Notes under the pieces: generated by a model
Seen by the model: only the letters and a program-made list of their open reading frames with translations
What the model was told of the DNA's origin: nothing
Database searches by the model: none
Origin: Actinomycetospora chibensis
GTDB taxonomy: Bacteria > Actinomycetota > Actinomycetes > Mycobacteriales > Pseudonocardiaceae
DNA length: 64,000 nt
Assembly (NCBI RefSeq): GCF_028737215.1
Contig: NZ_JAQZAM010000013.1
Coordinates: 124,001 to 188,000, forward strand
Direction: 5' to 3'
In this document: in pieces, positions 55,517 to 63,175 of the stretch
Layout of the letters: the number at the start of each line of letters is the position of its first letter
Position numbering within the stretch: the stretch's first letter is position 1
Translations under genes and position numbers: made by a program

Positions 55517-56761
55517 ATGACTCTCCCTCCGGACCCACCCGCACGCGCCACCGAGCGCCTCGTCCTGGTCCTCTCGGCCGGCTTCGCCGCGCTCGAGGGC
55601 TACGACCTCGCCTGCTACGGCGTCACCGTCCCGTCCCTGCTCGCCGACCGCGGCTTCGGCGCGGACAAGGCCGCCGCCGGCACCGTCGGCTCGCTGGTGG
55701 CCATCGGGATGCTGCTCGGTGCCGCGATCTGCGCGGCCACCATCCGCCGGGCCGGCAGCCGGCGGCTGCTGATCGGCGGCGCGGGCCTGTTCTCCCTCGG
55801 CATGCTCGTGTGCGCGATCGCGCCGACCTTCGCCCTGTTCGGGGCCGCCCGCCTCGCCGTCGGCGTCGGGCTGGGCATCGTGCTGCCGACGGTGACGGCC
55901 TATGTCGCCGACCTCTCCGCGCCGGAACGCCGAGCTCGCAACGTCGGCATCATGATGTCCGGCTACGCCGCCGGCGCCCTGCTCGCCCCGCTGCTGGGCG
56001 CCGCCCTGCTCACCGGCGGGAGCTGGCGCTGGATCTACGTCATCGGCGCGGCCCCGGCGATCGTGCTGCTCCCGCTCGCGATCCGGATGCTCCCCGAGAG
56101 CCCGGTGCACGAGGAGTCGGGCGGCACCTCACGCGGCGACCTCCTGGGCCTGCGCCCGCTGCTCGCCCCCGGGGTGCGCGGCGCGACGCTGCTGTTCTGG
56201 GCGATGTCGTTCTGCGGCCTGCTGCTCGTGTTCGGCATCAGCACCTGGCTCCCGACGATCATGCAGACCGCCGGCTACTCGCTCGGCTCCTCGCTGCTGC
56301 AGACCGCGGCTCTGTGGGTCGGCGCCGGTGTGGGCATGGTCCTCGGCGGACGGATCGCCGACCGCGTCGGCATCAAGCCCGTCGTGGCCGTCGCGTTCCT
56401 CGCCGGCGCCGCGAGCCTGCTGGTGATGAGTGCCCGTCCCGCGCTCGGGGTCCTGTTCCTGCTCATGTTCATCGGCGGCCTCGGACTCATCGGCTCGCAG
56501 GTGCTCACCAACGCCTACATCGTCGGCCACCACCCGCCGGAGCTGCGCGGCCGTGCGATCGGCTGGGCGCTGTCGATCGGGCGCCTCGGCGCGATCGCCG
56601 GCCCGCTGGTGGGCGCGGCGATCCTGTCCTCCGGGCTCGGCGTGGCGTGGAACTTCTACCTGTTCGCCGTCCCCGGGATCGTCGGGGCGCTGCTGGCGGT
56701 GGCGGTCCCGGCGATCCGGTCCCGCTCGGTGACGTCCGAGACGGCGCGGGTCACGGCGTGA
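55517..56761 (+). CDS. MFS transporter of the aromatic acid:H+ symporter (AAHS) type
   Basis: A 414-residue, 12-helix transporter. The FAALEGYDLACYGVTVPSLL first helix carries the E-x-YD-x6-P pattern of AAHS/PcaK-like aromatic acid transporters, and GGRIADRVGIKP is an MFS loop motif. With the hydroxylase upstream it likely imports gamma-resorcylate. ATG 55517 with AGGAG just upstream. The next gene is an IclR regulator 28 bases on. Confidence 0.88.
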   Translation: MTLPPDPPARATERLVLVLSAGFAALEGYDLACYGVTVPSLLADRGFGADKAAAGTVGSLVAIGMLLGAAICAATIRRAGSRRLLIGGAGLFSLGMLVCAIAPTFALFGAARLAVGVGLGIVLPTVTAYVADLSAPERRARNVGIMMSGYAAGALLAPLLGAALLTGGSWRWIYVIGAAPAIVLLPLAIRMLPESPVHEESGGTSRGDLLGLRPLLAPGVRGATLLFWAMSFCGLLLVFGISTWLPTIMQTAGYSLGSSLLQTAALWVGAGVGMVLGGRIADRVGIKPVVAVAFLAGAASLLVMSARPALGVLFLLMFIGGLGLIGSQVLTNAYIVGHHPPELRGRAIGWALSIGRLGAIAGPLVGAAILSSGLGVAWNFYLFAVPGIVGALLAVAVPAIRSRSVTSETARVTA

Positions 56762-56789
56762 CGATCGTGGCCCGGGTGATGACGGGGCC

Positions 56790-57611
56790 GTGACTACGCT
56801 CCCCGGCGTGGCCCCCGCCGGCGCGCAGGACGACGACCCCGAACCGCAGAGCGCGTCGGGCGCCTCCCGTCAGGGCATCCAGTCGGTCGAGATCGCGATG
56901 ACGGTGCTGGACGCCCTCGAGCGCGGCGGCGGGCCGATGAGCCTCACGCAGATCGCCCACGCCAGCGGGATGGGCGCCAGCAAGGCGCACCGCTACCTCG
57001 TGAGCCTGGGGCGTGCGGGGATGGTGGCGCAGTCGCGCAGCTCCGGGCTCTACGACATGGGTCCGGCGCTGCGCCGCCTCGGCGCCGAGTCGCTGCGGCG
57101 CATGGACGAGGTCGGGCTGGTCTCGCAGTACATCCCGGGCCTGCGCGACCGCACGGGCCACGCGGTCAACCTCGCGGTGTGGGGCGACCACGGGCCCGTG
57201 ATCGTGCGCTGGGACTACGGCGCCTACGCGCTCCCGATCACCGTGCGCGTGGGCGCGACGATGCCGATGCTGACGTCGTCGGTGGGCCGGGTCTACCTCG
57301 CCCACCTGCCCCGCTCGCTCACCGAGCCCGTCCTGCGCGCCCAGGAGGCCGACACCGGCGCCGGCTCGACGTGCGAGGTCGACGCCGTCGTCGAGGAGGT
57401 CCGGCGCCTGGGCTACGCCCGGACGTCGGGCGGCGTCATCCCCGGCATCGCCTCGGTGGCCGCGCCGGTGCTCACCACCGGCGATTCCCTCCCGCTCGTG
57501 GTCGCCCTGGCCCTGCCCGAGCGCGCGGCGTCGGAGCACGTCCTGCGCGACGTGACCGCGGCGCTGCTCGAGGCCACCGCCGCCATGTCCGCGGAGCTCG
57601 GCGTGGCCTGA
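56790..57611 (+). CDS. IclR-family transcriptional regulator
   Basis: A 273-residue regulator. The N-terminal helix-turn-helix (QSVEIAMTVLDALERGGGPMSLTQIAHASGMGASKAHRYLVSLGRAGMVAQ) and the C-terminal IclR effector domain (HAVNLAVWGDHGPVIVRWDYG, SSVGRVYLAHL, RTSGGVIPGIASVAAPV) are complete. IclR proteins often control aromatic catabolism; it is encoded at the end of the plus-strand part of the gamma-resorcylate cluster and is its probable regulator. GTG 56790. Confidence 0.9.
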   Translation: MTTLPGVAPAGAQDDDPEPQSASGASRQGIQSVEIAMTVLDALERGGGPMSLTQIAHASGMGASKAHRYLVSLGRAGMVAQSRSSGLYDMGPALRRLGAESLRRMDEVGLVSQYIPGLRDRTGHAVNLAVWGDHGPVIVRWDYGAYALPITVRVGATMPMLTSSVGRVYLAHLPRSLTEPVLRAQEADTGAGSTCEVDAVVEEVRRLGYARTSGGVIPGIASVAAPVLTTGDSLPLVVALALPERAASEHVLRDVTAALLEATAAMSAELGVA

Positions 57612-57711
57612 GCACTTCGTGCTCCGCGCAAATGGGCGGCCCCGACCCGATCTCGCGGCTAGCGTCCCTCCCCGTCCGACGGCACCCGCGCCGCGGAGAG
57701 GAGGCAACACG

Positions 57712-58878
57712 ATGCAGAAGATCCGCGAGCGTCTGGTCAACTGGGCGTCGATCCTCGACGCGCGCACGCGCGAGCAGGCCGAGCGGACCGCGGCGATGCC
57801 GTTCATCCACCCCCACGTCGCACTCATGCCCGACGCGCACCTCGGCCGGGGCGCGACCGTCGGCTCGGTGATCCCGACCCTGCGGGCGATCATGCCGGCG
57901 GCCGTGGGCGTGGACATCGGCTGCGGGATGGCGGCCGTCCGGACCCAGTTCGACGTCGGGGAGCTGCGGGCGCAGGGGTCGCTCGCGCCGCTGCGGGAGT
58001 CGATCGAGCGGGCGATCCCGCTCGGGGCCGGGCACCACAACCGGAAGGTCGTGGCGACCTCCGTGCCGCGGGTCGAGGAGCTCACGAACCTCGCCGAGGA
58101 GGCCGGGTTCGACCCGTCGCGGGACAAGAAGGGGTGGGAGGCGCAGCTCGGCACGCTGGGCAGCGGCAACCACTTCATCGAGGTCACCGTCGACGAGGCC
58201 GACCGGGTGTGGCTGTTCCTGCACTCCGGGTCCCGGGGCGTGGGCAACAAGATCGCCCAGCGGCACACGGCCGTGGCGCGCGAGGCCTGCGCCGGCGTCG
58301 ACCTGCCCGACCCGGACCTCGCCTACCTCACGGAGGACACCGAGGAGTTCTGGGCCTACATCCGCGAGCTGCGGTGGGCCCAGCACTACGCGCTGCTCAA
58401 TCGCGAGGAGATGATGGACCGGGTCGTGCGGCAGACCTCGGAGTTCGTCGGCACCGAGGTGGTGGAGCAGGAGCGGATCTCCTGTCACCACAACTACACC
58501 GAGTCCGAGGAGCACTTCGGCGAGCAGGTCTGGGTCTCCCGGAAGGGCGCCATCGATGCCTCGGCCGGTCGGGCCGGCCTGATCCCGGGGTCGATGGGCA
58601 CCGCGTCGTACGTGGTGGCCGGCAAGGGCGAGCCCGCGTCGCTGCACAGCTCGCCCCACGGGGCGGGCCGGGCGTACTCGCGGACCGCGGCCCGGAAGAC
58701 CTTCACGCACGACCAGCTGCGGGAGGCCATGGCCGGGATCGAGTTCCGGGACGCCGAGGCGTTCCTCGACGAGATCCCCGCGGCGTACAAGGACGTCGAC
58801 GTGGTCATGGCCGACGCCGCCGACCTCGTCGAGGTCCGGCACACCCTGCGGCAGATCGTGAACGTCAAGGGCTCCTAG
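57712..58878 (+). CDS. rtcB: RtcB-type RNA-splicing ligase
   Basis: A 388-residue GTP-dependent 3'-phosphate/5'-hydroxyl RNA ligase. All metal and catalytic residues are in place: MPDAHLGRGATVGSVIP, VGVDIGCGMAAV (Cys), LGSGNHFIEV, LHSGSRGVGNKIA, ISCHHNYTE, and the guanylylated His in SSPHGAGRAYSRTAA. ATG 57712 has GAGAGGAGG at 57696-57703. It stands alone: no rtcA, rtcR or archease gene is near. It likely repairs broken tRNA or mRNA after stress. Confidence 0.95.
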   Translation: MQKIRERLVNWASILDARTREQAERTAAMPFIHPHVALMPDAHLGRGATVGSVIPTLRAIMPAAVGVDIGCGMAAVRTQFDVGELRAQGSLAPLRESIERAIPLGAGHHNRKVVATSVPRVEELTNLAEEAGFDPSRDKKGWEAQLGTLGSGNHFIEVTVDEADRVWLFLHSGSRGVGNKIAQRHTAVAREACAGVDLPDPDLAYLTEDTEEFWAYIRELRWAQHYALLNREEMMDRVVRQTSEFVGTEVVEQERISCHHNYTESEEHFGEQVWVSRKGAIDASAGRAGLIPGSMGTASYVVAGKGEPASLHSSPHGAGRAYSRTAARKTFTHDQLREAMAGIEFRDAEAFLDEIPAAYKDVDVVMADAADLVEVRHTLRQIVNVKGS

Positions 58879-58913
58879 GACGCGAGCTGGCCCGTCCGGC
58901 CGGACCTCCGACA

Positions 58914-58964
58914 GAACGAACGGCGCTGTCGTTGCATCGCAAGCAGCGAAAGCGCCGTTCGTTC
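58914..58964. repeat. Dispersed palindromic element, family A, copy 2
   Basis: GAACGAACGGCGCT (58914-58927) pairs perfectly with AGCGCCGTTCGTTC (58951-58964), and TCGTTGC/GCAGCGA extends the stem inside. The sequence matches the element at 16897-16943, including the non-pairing interior. It separates the convergent rtcB and CYP102 genes and may terminate both. Confidence 0.7.
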
Positions 58965-58996
58965 GTCCGGGGCGGGCCCGCCGTGGCACCCCGCGC

Positions 58997-61900
58997 CTAC
59001 ACCACCGCGGTCTCGCCCCAGATGTCCTCGAGGTACCGGCCCGACGCCCGCAGGCCCGCGAGCCAGGCCTCGCCGTCGGCCTCGCCCGCGCCGGTCTTCG
59101 CGCGGAACACCGCGACCAGGGCCGCGCGCACCCCCGGCGCCATGGTCGAGGCGTTGCCGCACACGTAGACGACGGCGTCGGACTGCATCGCCGCCCACAC
59201 CTCGTCGGCCGCGCCCTCGAGTGCGTGCTGGACGTAGCGGTACGGCGAGCCCGGCACCCGCGAGTACGCCGGGAACAGCGTGGCCACGCCCGCCTTCTCG
59301 TAGGCCGCGAGCTCGTCGGCGTAGAGCAGATCGTCCTCGGGGTCGCGGCAGCCGAGGAACAGCAGCGAGCGTGCGATCGGGACGCCGCGCGCCCGGAGCG
59401 ATTCGCGCTCCTGGAGGAACCCGCGGAACGGGGCCATCCCCGTCCCCGCGCCCACCATGATCATCGGGACGTGCGGGTTCTCCGGGGGCCGGAAGCTGAT
59501 GCTCGGCGAGCGGACGAACGTGAACACCGTGCCGCCCTCGGGGACGTCACCCAGGTGCCCGGAGCACACGCCCCGGAATGTCACGCCGTCGCCCGCCCGC
59601 GCCGGGCCCTCGAGCACCCCGACGGTCAGCGCGACCTCCGACGACGTCTGGGGCGCCGACGAGATCGAGTAGAACCGCGGGCGCAGCGGGGGCAGCAGGT
59701 CGAGGAACGTCGCGAACGGCAGGTCGCACTCCGGGTGGGCCTCGAGCAGCTCGAGCAGCGTGCGCCGGGGCTTGGCGATCTGCTCCCGGTAGCGCGCCTT
59801 CGCGTCGTCGTCGCTCGCCGCCAGGCCCGCGAGCTCGTCGCGCGCCGGGCCCTCGGGCATCGCCGCTGCCATCGCCGTGAGGCCCGCGCGGCTCGCCACG
59901 TCCTGCAGCTCGACGCAGCCCGCGAGGATGCCGAGCAGCGGGTAGGGCTCGCCGACGGGGAGGTGGGTCGGCGCGCTGCCGGACGCCGTGACGGTGACGA
60001 ACTGGCCCCCGTCGAGCCCGAAGCGGGTGATGACGCGGTTGACCAGCCCCATCGGGTTGCGGGGCAGCACCCCGAGGTGGTCGCCGGTCGCGTAGGTGGC
60101 ACCGGCGGGCAGCGCGATCTCGAGGTGGCGCACCGAGCGGCCGCCCGGCGTGCCGGCGCGGGCCGTGAGCTCGCGGTTCACCCGCACCGTGGCCGCCTGC
60201 GCGCGATAGGACTGCAGGACGGGGCTCGCGGTGCGCCGCTGCTCGAGCGTCACGGACAGCCGCGGTCCGCCGTCGGCCGTCGCCGTCGTCGAGGCGTCCA
60301 GGCCCAGGGCGGCACCGAGGCCGTCCCACAGCCCGGCGTACCAGTCCTCGAACTGCGCGTCGAAGTCGCCGCGGGCGTCACCCTCGCCGCGCGGGTACAC
60401 GCGGGTCGCGCCGCGGGCCTCGAGCCCGCGGTCGACGCGCATGGGCACGGCCTGGTACGTCGCGGCCCAGTCGCGGTTGCCGCACCCGAAGACCGTGTAC
60501 TTCACGCCTGCGGCCGACGACGCCGCTCCGTCCAGCCAGGCGCAGAACTTCCCCGCGTTGTCCGGCGGCTCCCCGTTGTACGACGAGGTCACGACGACCA
60601 CCGCACCGTCGGTCGGCAGCTCGCCCACGGCCTCGTCCAGCGCGGCGGTACGTGCGGTGTAGCCGCGGTCGCTCGCGTCGCGGGCGATGCGGGTGGCGAG
60701 GTCCTCGGCGGCGCCCAGGTTCGAGCCGAACAGCACGAGCAGCGGGGTGCCGTGACGATCCGGGGAGGCGACCGGGAGGGACGCCGCCCGCGGCTCGGGG
60801 ATGCTGACGACGGGCCGCTCTGCCGACCCCCACGTCCGGCCCACCCGGGGCCGCACGGTGATCGTGAGCCCGTCGGGCTTGATGGTCAGCGACTCCTTGA
60901 TCTTCAGCTGGTAGTTCGCGTGGTCGACGAGCTCGAAGCGCTGGAGGACCATGCCGAGCACGAGGACCGCTTCCTGCAGCGCGAACTGCCGCCCGATGCA
61001 CGCCCGCTGGCCCGAGCCGAACGGCCGGTAGGCGTTGGGCGGCAGCGCGTCGAGGCGCTCCGGGGCCATGTGGTCGGGGTTGAACTCCCGCGCGTCGGTG
61101 CCCCAGACCTCCGGCAACCGGTGCAGCATCGGGGTCAGGGCGACGATCCCCGTGCCCGGGTCGAACGGGCCGTACCCGCCGACGGTCTCACCCGGGGTCC
61201 TCGCCTGGCGCGTGAACGCGGGCGCGGTCGGCCAGAGCCGCAACGTCTCGTCGAGGATCTGGCGCACGTAGCCGAGCCGGCCGATCTGCGCCACGGTCGG
61301 CGCGGCGCTGGGGTCGGTGCCCAGCACGCGGTCGACCTCCTCCTGGGCGCGCGCCACGACATCGGGGTTCTTGAGCAGGAAGGCGATCGCGAACGAGAGG
61401 AGCCCGCTCGTCGTCTCGTGGCCGGCGATCAGGAAGGTGCCGCACTGCGCCACGATGTTGTGGTCGGGCAGCGTGTTCCCCTGCTTGTCGGTGCCGACCA
61501 GCATGTGTCCGAGCAGGTCGGTGCCCGGATCGCCGGAGGCGCGCCGCTCCTTGACGATCGTGTCGATCGTGTCGTCCATGTACTTCGCGTTCGCCAGGAA
61601 CCGCTGCTGGGCGCCCCGACGGACCTTGACCTGGATCGGGAGCATCTGCTGGCGCTTGAGGCTCTCGGAGAGCGACTCCATCATCGCCTCGACGAACGGG
61701 TGCTGGGTGTCGCGGTAGAAGGAGTTGAAGCGGTAGCCGAAGCCGCACAGCGCGATGGTGTCGAGCGTCAGACGGGTCATGTCGCCCGCGACGTCGATCG
61801 GCTCGCCGGGGTTGAGCCGCTCCCACTTGAGCATCAGCTGCTGGGCGATATCGACCATCGGGTCGAGGTAGCCCTTCATCGCCCAGGTCGAGAAACTCGG

Positions 61901-62278
61901 CAGCAGGATGTCGTGCGCGGACTTCCACAGCGGGTCGGCGGTGTCCGCGGTGAAGAGACCGGCGCTGGTGTGGGTCTTGCGGATCTCGCGCTGGCCGGTG
62001 CCGACGAGCTTGTCGAAGCGGCTGTCGTCGCACAGGTCCTGCACCATCTCGAGACCGGAGACGACGTACGTCGTCCCGCCGGGCGTGTGCAGCTGGAAGA
62101 TCGTGCCGTACTCGTCGGCCAGCTCCATGATGCTCTGGATCAGCCGATGCGTGTCGACGTCGCGCATGTTGCCGACGACGGGCAGCGGCTTCGGGCCCGG
62201 GATGTCGGAGAGCGGGCGGGAGGCGGCGGGCTGCCCAGCGGTGGTCGTGGCTGCCGTCGTCGACGCCGGGGTGGTCAT
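58997..62278 (-). CDS. Self-sufficient cytochrome P450-reductase fusion (CYP102/P450BM3 type)
   Basis: A 1093-residue fusion of P450 and NADPH-P450 reductase that hydroxylates fatty acids or related substrates without partners. P450 part (1-about 480): IPGPKPLPVVGN, I-helix LIAGHETTSGLLSFAI, ExxR in LDETLRLWP, haem loop FGSGQRACIGRQFALQEAVLVLG. FMN domain: LLVLFGSNLGAAEDLA, SSYNGEPPDNA, FGCGNRDWAATYQ. FAD/NADPH domain: RPRFYSISSAP, MIMVGAGTGMAPFRGFLQER, LFLGCRDPEDDLLYADEL, C-terminal GRYLEDIWG. Each motif matches Bacillus CYP102A1 closely. ATG 62278 overlaps the membrane protein stop (ATGA), placing it last in a four-gene operon. Confidence 0.95.
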   Translation of the reverse strand: MTTPASTTAATTTAGQPAASRPLSDIPGPKPLPVVGNMRDVDTHRLIQSIMELADEYGTIFQLHTPGGTTYVVSGLEMVQDLCDDSRFDKLVGTGQREIRKTHTSAGLFTADTADPLWKSAHDILLPSFSTWAMKGYLDPMVDIAQQLMLKWERLNPGEPIDVAGDMTRLTLDTIALCGFGYRFNSFYRDTQHPFVEAMMESLSESLKRQQMLPIQVKVRRGAQQRFLANAKYMDDTIDTIVKERRASGDPGTDLLGHMLVGTDKQGNTLPDHNIVAQCGTFLIAGHETTSGLLSFAIAFLLKNPDVVARAQEEVDRVLGTDPSAAPTVAQIGRLGYVRQILDETLRLWPTAPAFTRQARTPGETVGGYGPFDPGTGIVALTPMLHRLPEVWGTDAREFNPDHMAPERLDALPPNAYRPFGSGQRACIGRQFALQEAVLVLGMVLQRFELVDHANYQLKIKESLTIKPDGLTITVRPRVGRTWGSAERPVVSIPEPRAASLPVASPDRHGTPLLVLFGSNLGAAEDLATRIARDASDRGYTARTAALDEAVGELPTDGAVVVVTSSYNGEPPDNAGKFCAWLDGAASSAAGVKYTVFGCGNRDWAATYQAVPMRVDRGLEARGATRVYPRGEGDARGDFDAQFEDWYAGLWDGLGAALGLDASTTATADGGPRLSVTLEQRRTASPVLQSYRAQAATVRVNRELTARAGTPGGRSVRHLEIALPAGATYATGDHLGVLPRNPMGLVNRVITRFGLDGGQFVTVTASGSAPTHLPVGEPYPLLGILAGCVELQDVASRAGLTAMAAAMPEGPARDELAGLAASDDDAKARYREQIAKPRRTLLELLEAHPECDLPFATFLDLLPPLRPRFYSISSAPQTSSEVALTVGVLEGPARAGDGVTFRGVCSGHLGDVPEGGTVFTFVRSPSISFRPPENPHVPMIMVGAGTGMAPFRGFLQERESLRARGVPIARSLLFLGCRDPEDDLLYADELAAYEKAGVATLFPAYSRVPGSPYRYVQHALEGAADEVWAAMQSDAVVYVCGNASTMAPGVRAALVAVFRAKTGAGEADGEAWLAGLRASGRYLEDIWGETAVV

Positions 62279-63003
62279 GGCTCGCTCCTCGGGGTGGGCA
62301 CGGGGGTGACGGTGGTGGGCGCCGCGGATCCGGGCGCGCTCGCGGCCGGCTGTTCGAGGCGGCCGCGGCGGTCGTGGCGCAGGAGCACGACCGCGACGAT
62401 GACCACCCAGGCCGGCAGCACGAGCAGGCTCGCGGGGTGGTCGGTCGCCGTGATCAGCAGCCAGGTCGCGAGCACGTAGCCGGCGATCGCCGCGCCGCGG
62501 GGCATGACGCCCGCGCTGCGCAGCAGCGTCGTCGTGGTCAGCGCGAACATGCCGGCACCGCGCACGGAGAACACGAAGACCAGGCCGTAGCCGAGCCCGG
62601 ACAGGGCGCGCGCGGCCTCGGGAGACAGCGGCGGACCGCCGCCGATGGTCGTCACGAGCACCGGCGTCGCGAGGGCGGCCGTGCCCGCGAAGAGCAGGGC
62701 GACGAACAGGACCCCGGACAGCAGGTTGAGGCCGTTCGCCATGGCCGAGGGCGCCGGCTCCAGCGAGTCGAGCACGGAGCGCAGGGCGACGACGAACCAG
62801 AGGAACGCGATCCCGGCCAGCGGCACGAGGTAGAGGGCCACGGCGGTGACGACGGTGTTGCCGGCCCCGTCGTAGAACGTCCCGTACGCGGCGTCGGGGG
62901 CGCCGAGGTGCGGCACGCCGTTCACCACCACGAGGGCGGCGACGAACAGGCCCGAGAAGACGAGACCCATCACCGCGGCGAGCCGCGGCGTCGCGGGTTT
63001 CAC
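62275..63003 (-). CDS. Polytopic membrane protein co-translated with CYP102
   Basis: A 242-residue protein with about six transmembrane segments (LAAVMGLVFSGLFVAALVVV, TAVALYLVPLAGIAFLWFVVAL, LLSGVLFVALLFAGTAALA, GLGYGLVFVFSVRGAGMFALTT, AAIAGYVLATWLLITA, LLVLPAWVVIVAVVLL) and a short Pro/Ala tail. No family name was recognised. GTG 63003 overlaps the stop of the 51-residue gene (GTGA) and its stop overlaps the CYP102 start (ATGA). Tight coupling suggests it works with the P450, perhaps in substrate access or membrane-lipid handling; this is inference. Confidence 0.78.
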   Translation of the reverse strand: MKPATPRLAAVMGLVFSGLFVAALVVVNGVPHLGAPDAAYGTFYDGAGNTVVTAVALYLVPLAGIAFLWFVVALRSVLDSLEPAPSAMANGLNLLSGVLFVALLFAGTAALATPVLVTTIGGGPPLSPEAARALSGLGYGLVFVFSVRGAGMFALTTTTLLRSAGVMPRGAAIAGYVLATWLLITATDHPASLLVLPAWVVIVAVVLLRHDRRGRLEQPAASAPGSAAPTTVTPVPTPRSEP

Positions 63004-63155
63004 CGCTCGTCCTGCACGGGCTCGGCCTGCAGGTCCTCCAGGACCCGCAGCAGGTCGAGCGTGCCGGAGAACGCCTGCTCCCGGCCGGTCTCGGTGATCA
63101 CGGTGCCCTCCAGGCGCCCGTCGGGGGTGCGGAGGAGATCGACGGTCAGCTGCAT
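63000..63155 (-). CDS. 51-residue protein of unknown function in the CYP102 operon
   Basis: A short gene: ATG 63155-63153 with the strong site GGAGAGGAGG upstream, stop at 63002-63000. The protein starts MQLTVDLLRTPDGRLEGTV, continues with a likely beta strand and a helix (FSGTLDLLRVLEDLQ), and is acidic at its end. No family was recognised. Its ribosome binding site and two-sided coupling (20 bases after the LuxR gene, GTGA overlap with the membrane protein gene) argue that it is real. Confidence 0.68.
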   Translation of the reverse strand: MQLTVDLLRTPDGRLEGTVITETGREQAFSGTLDLLRVLEDLQAEPVQDER

Positions 63156-63175
63156 GCCGGCCTCCTCTCCGCTCG

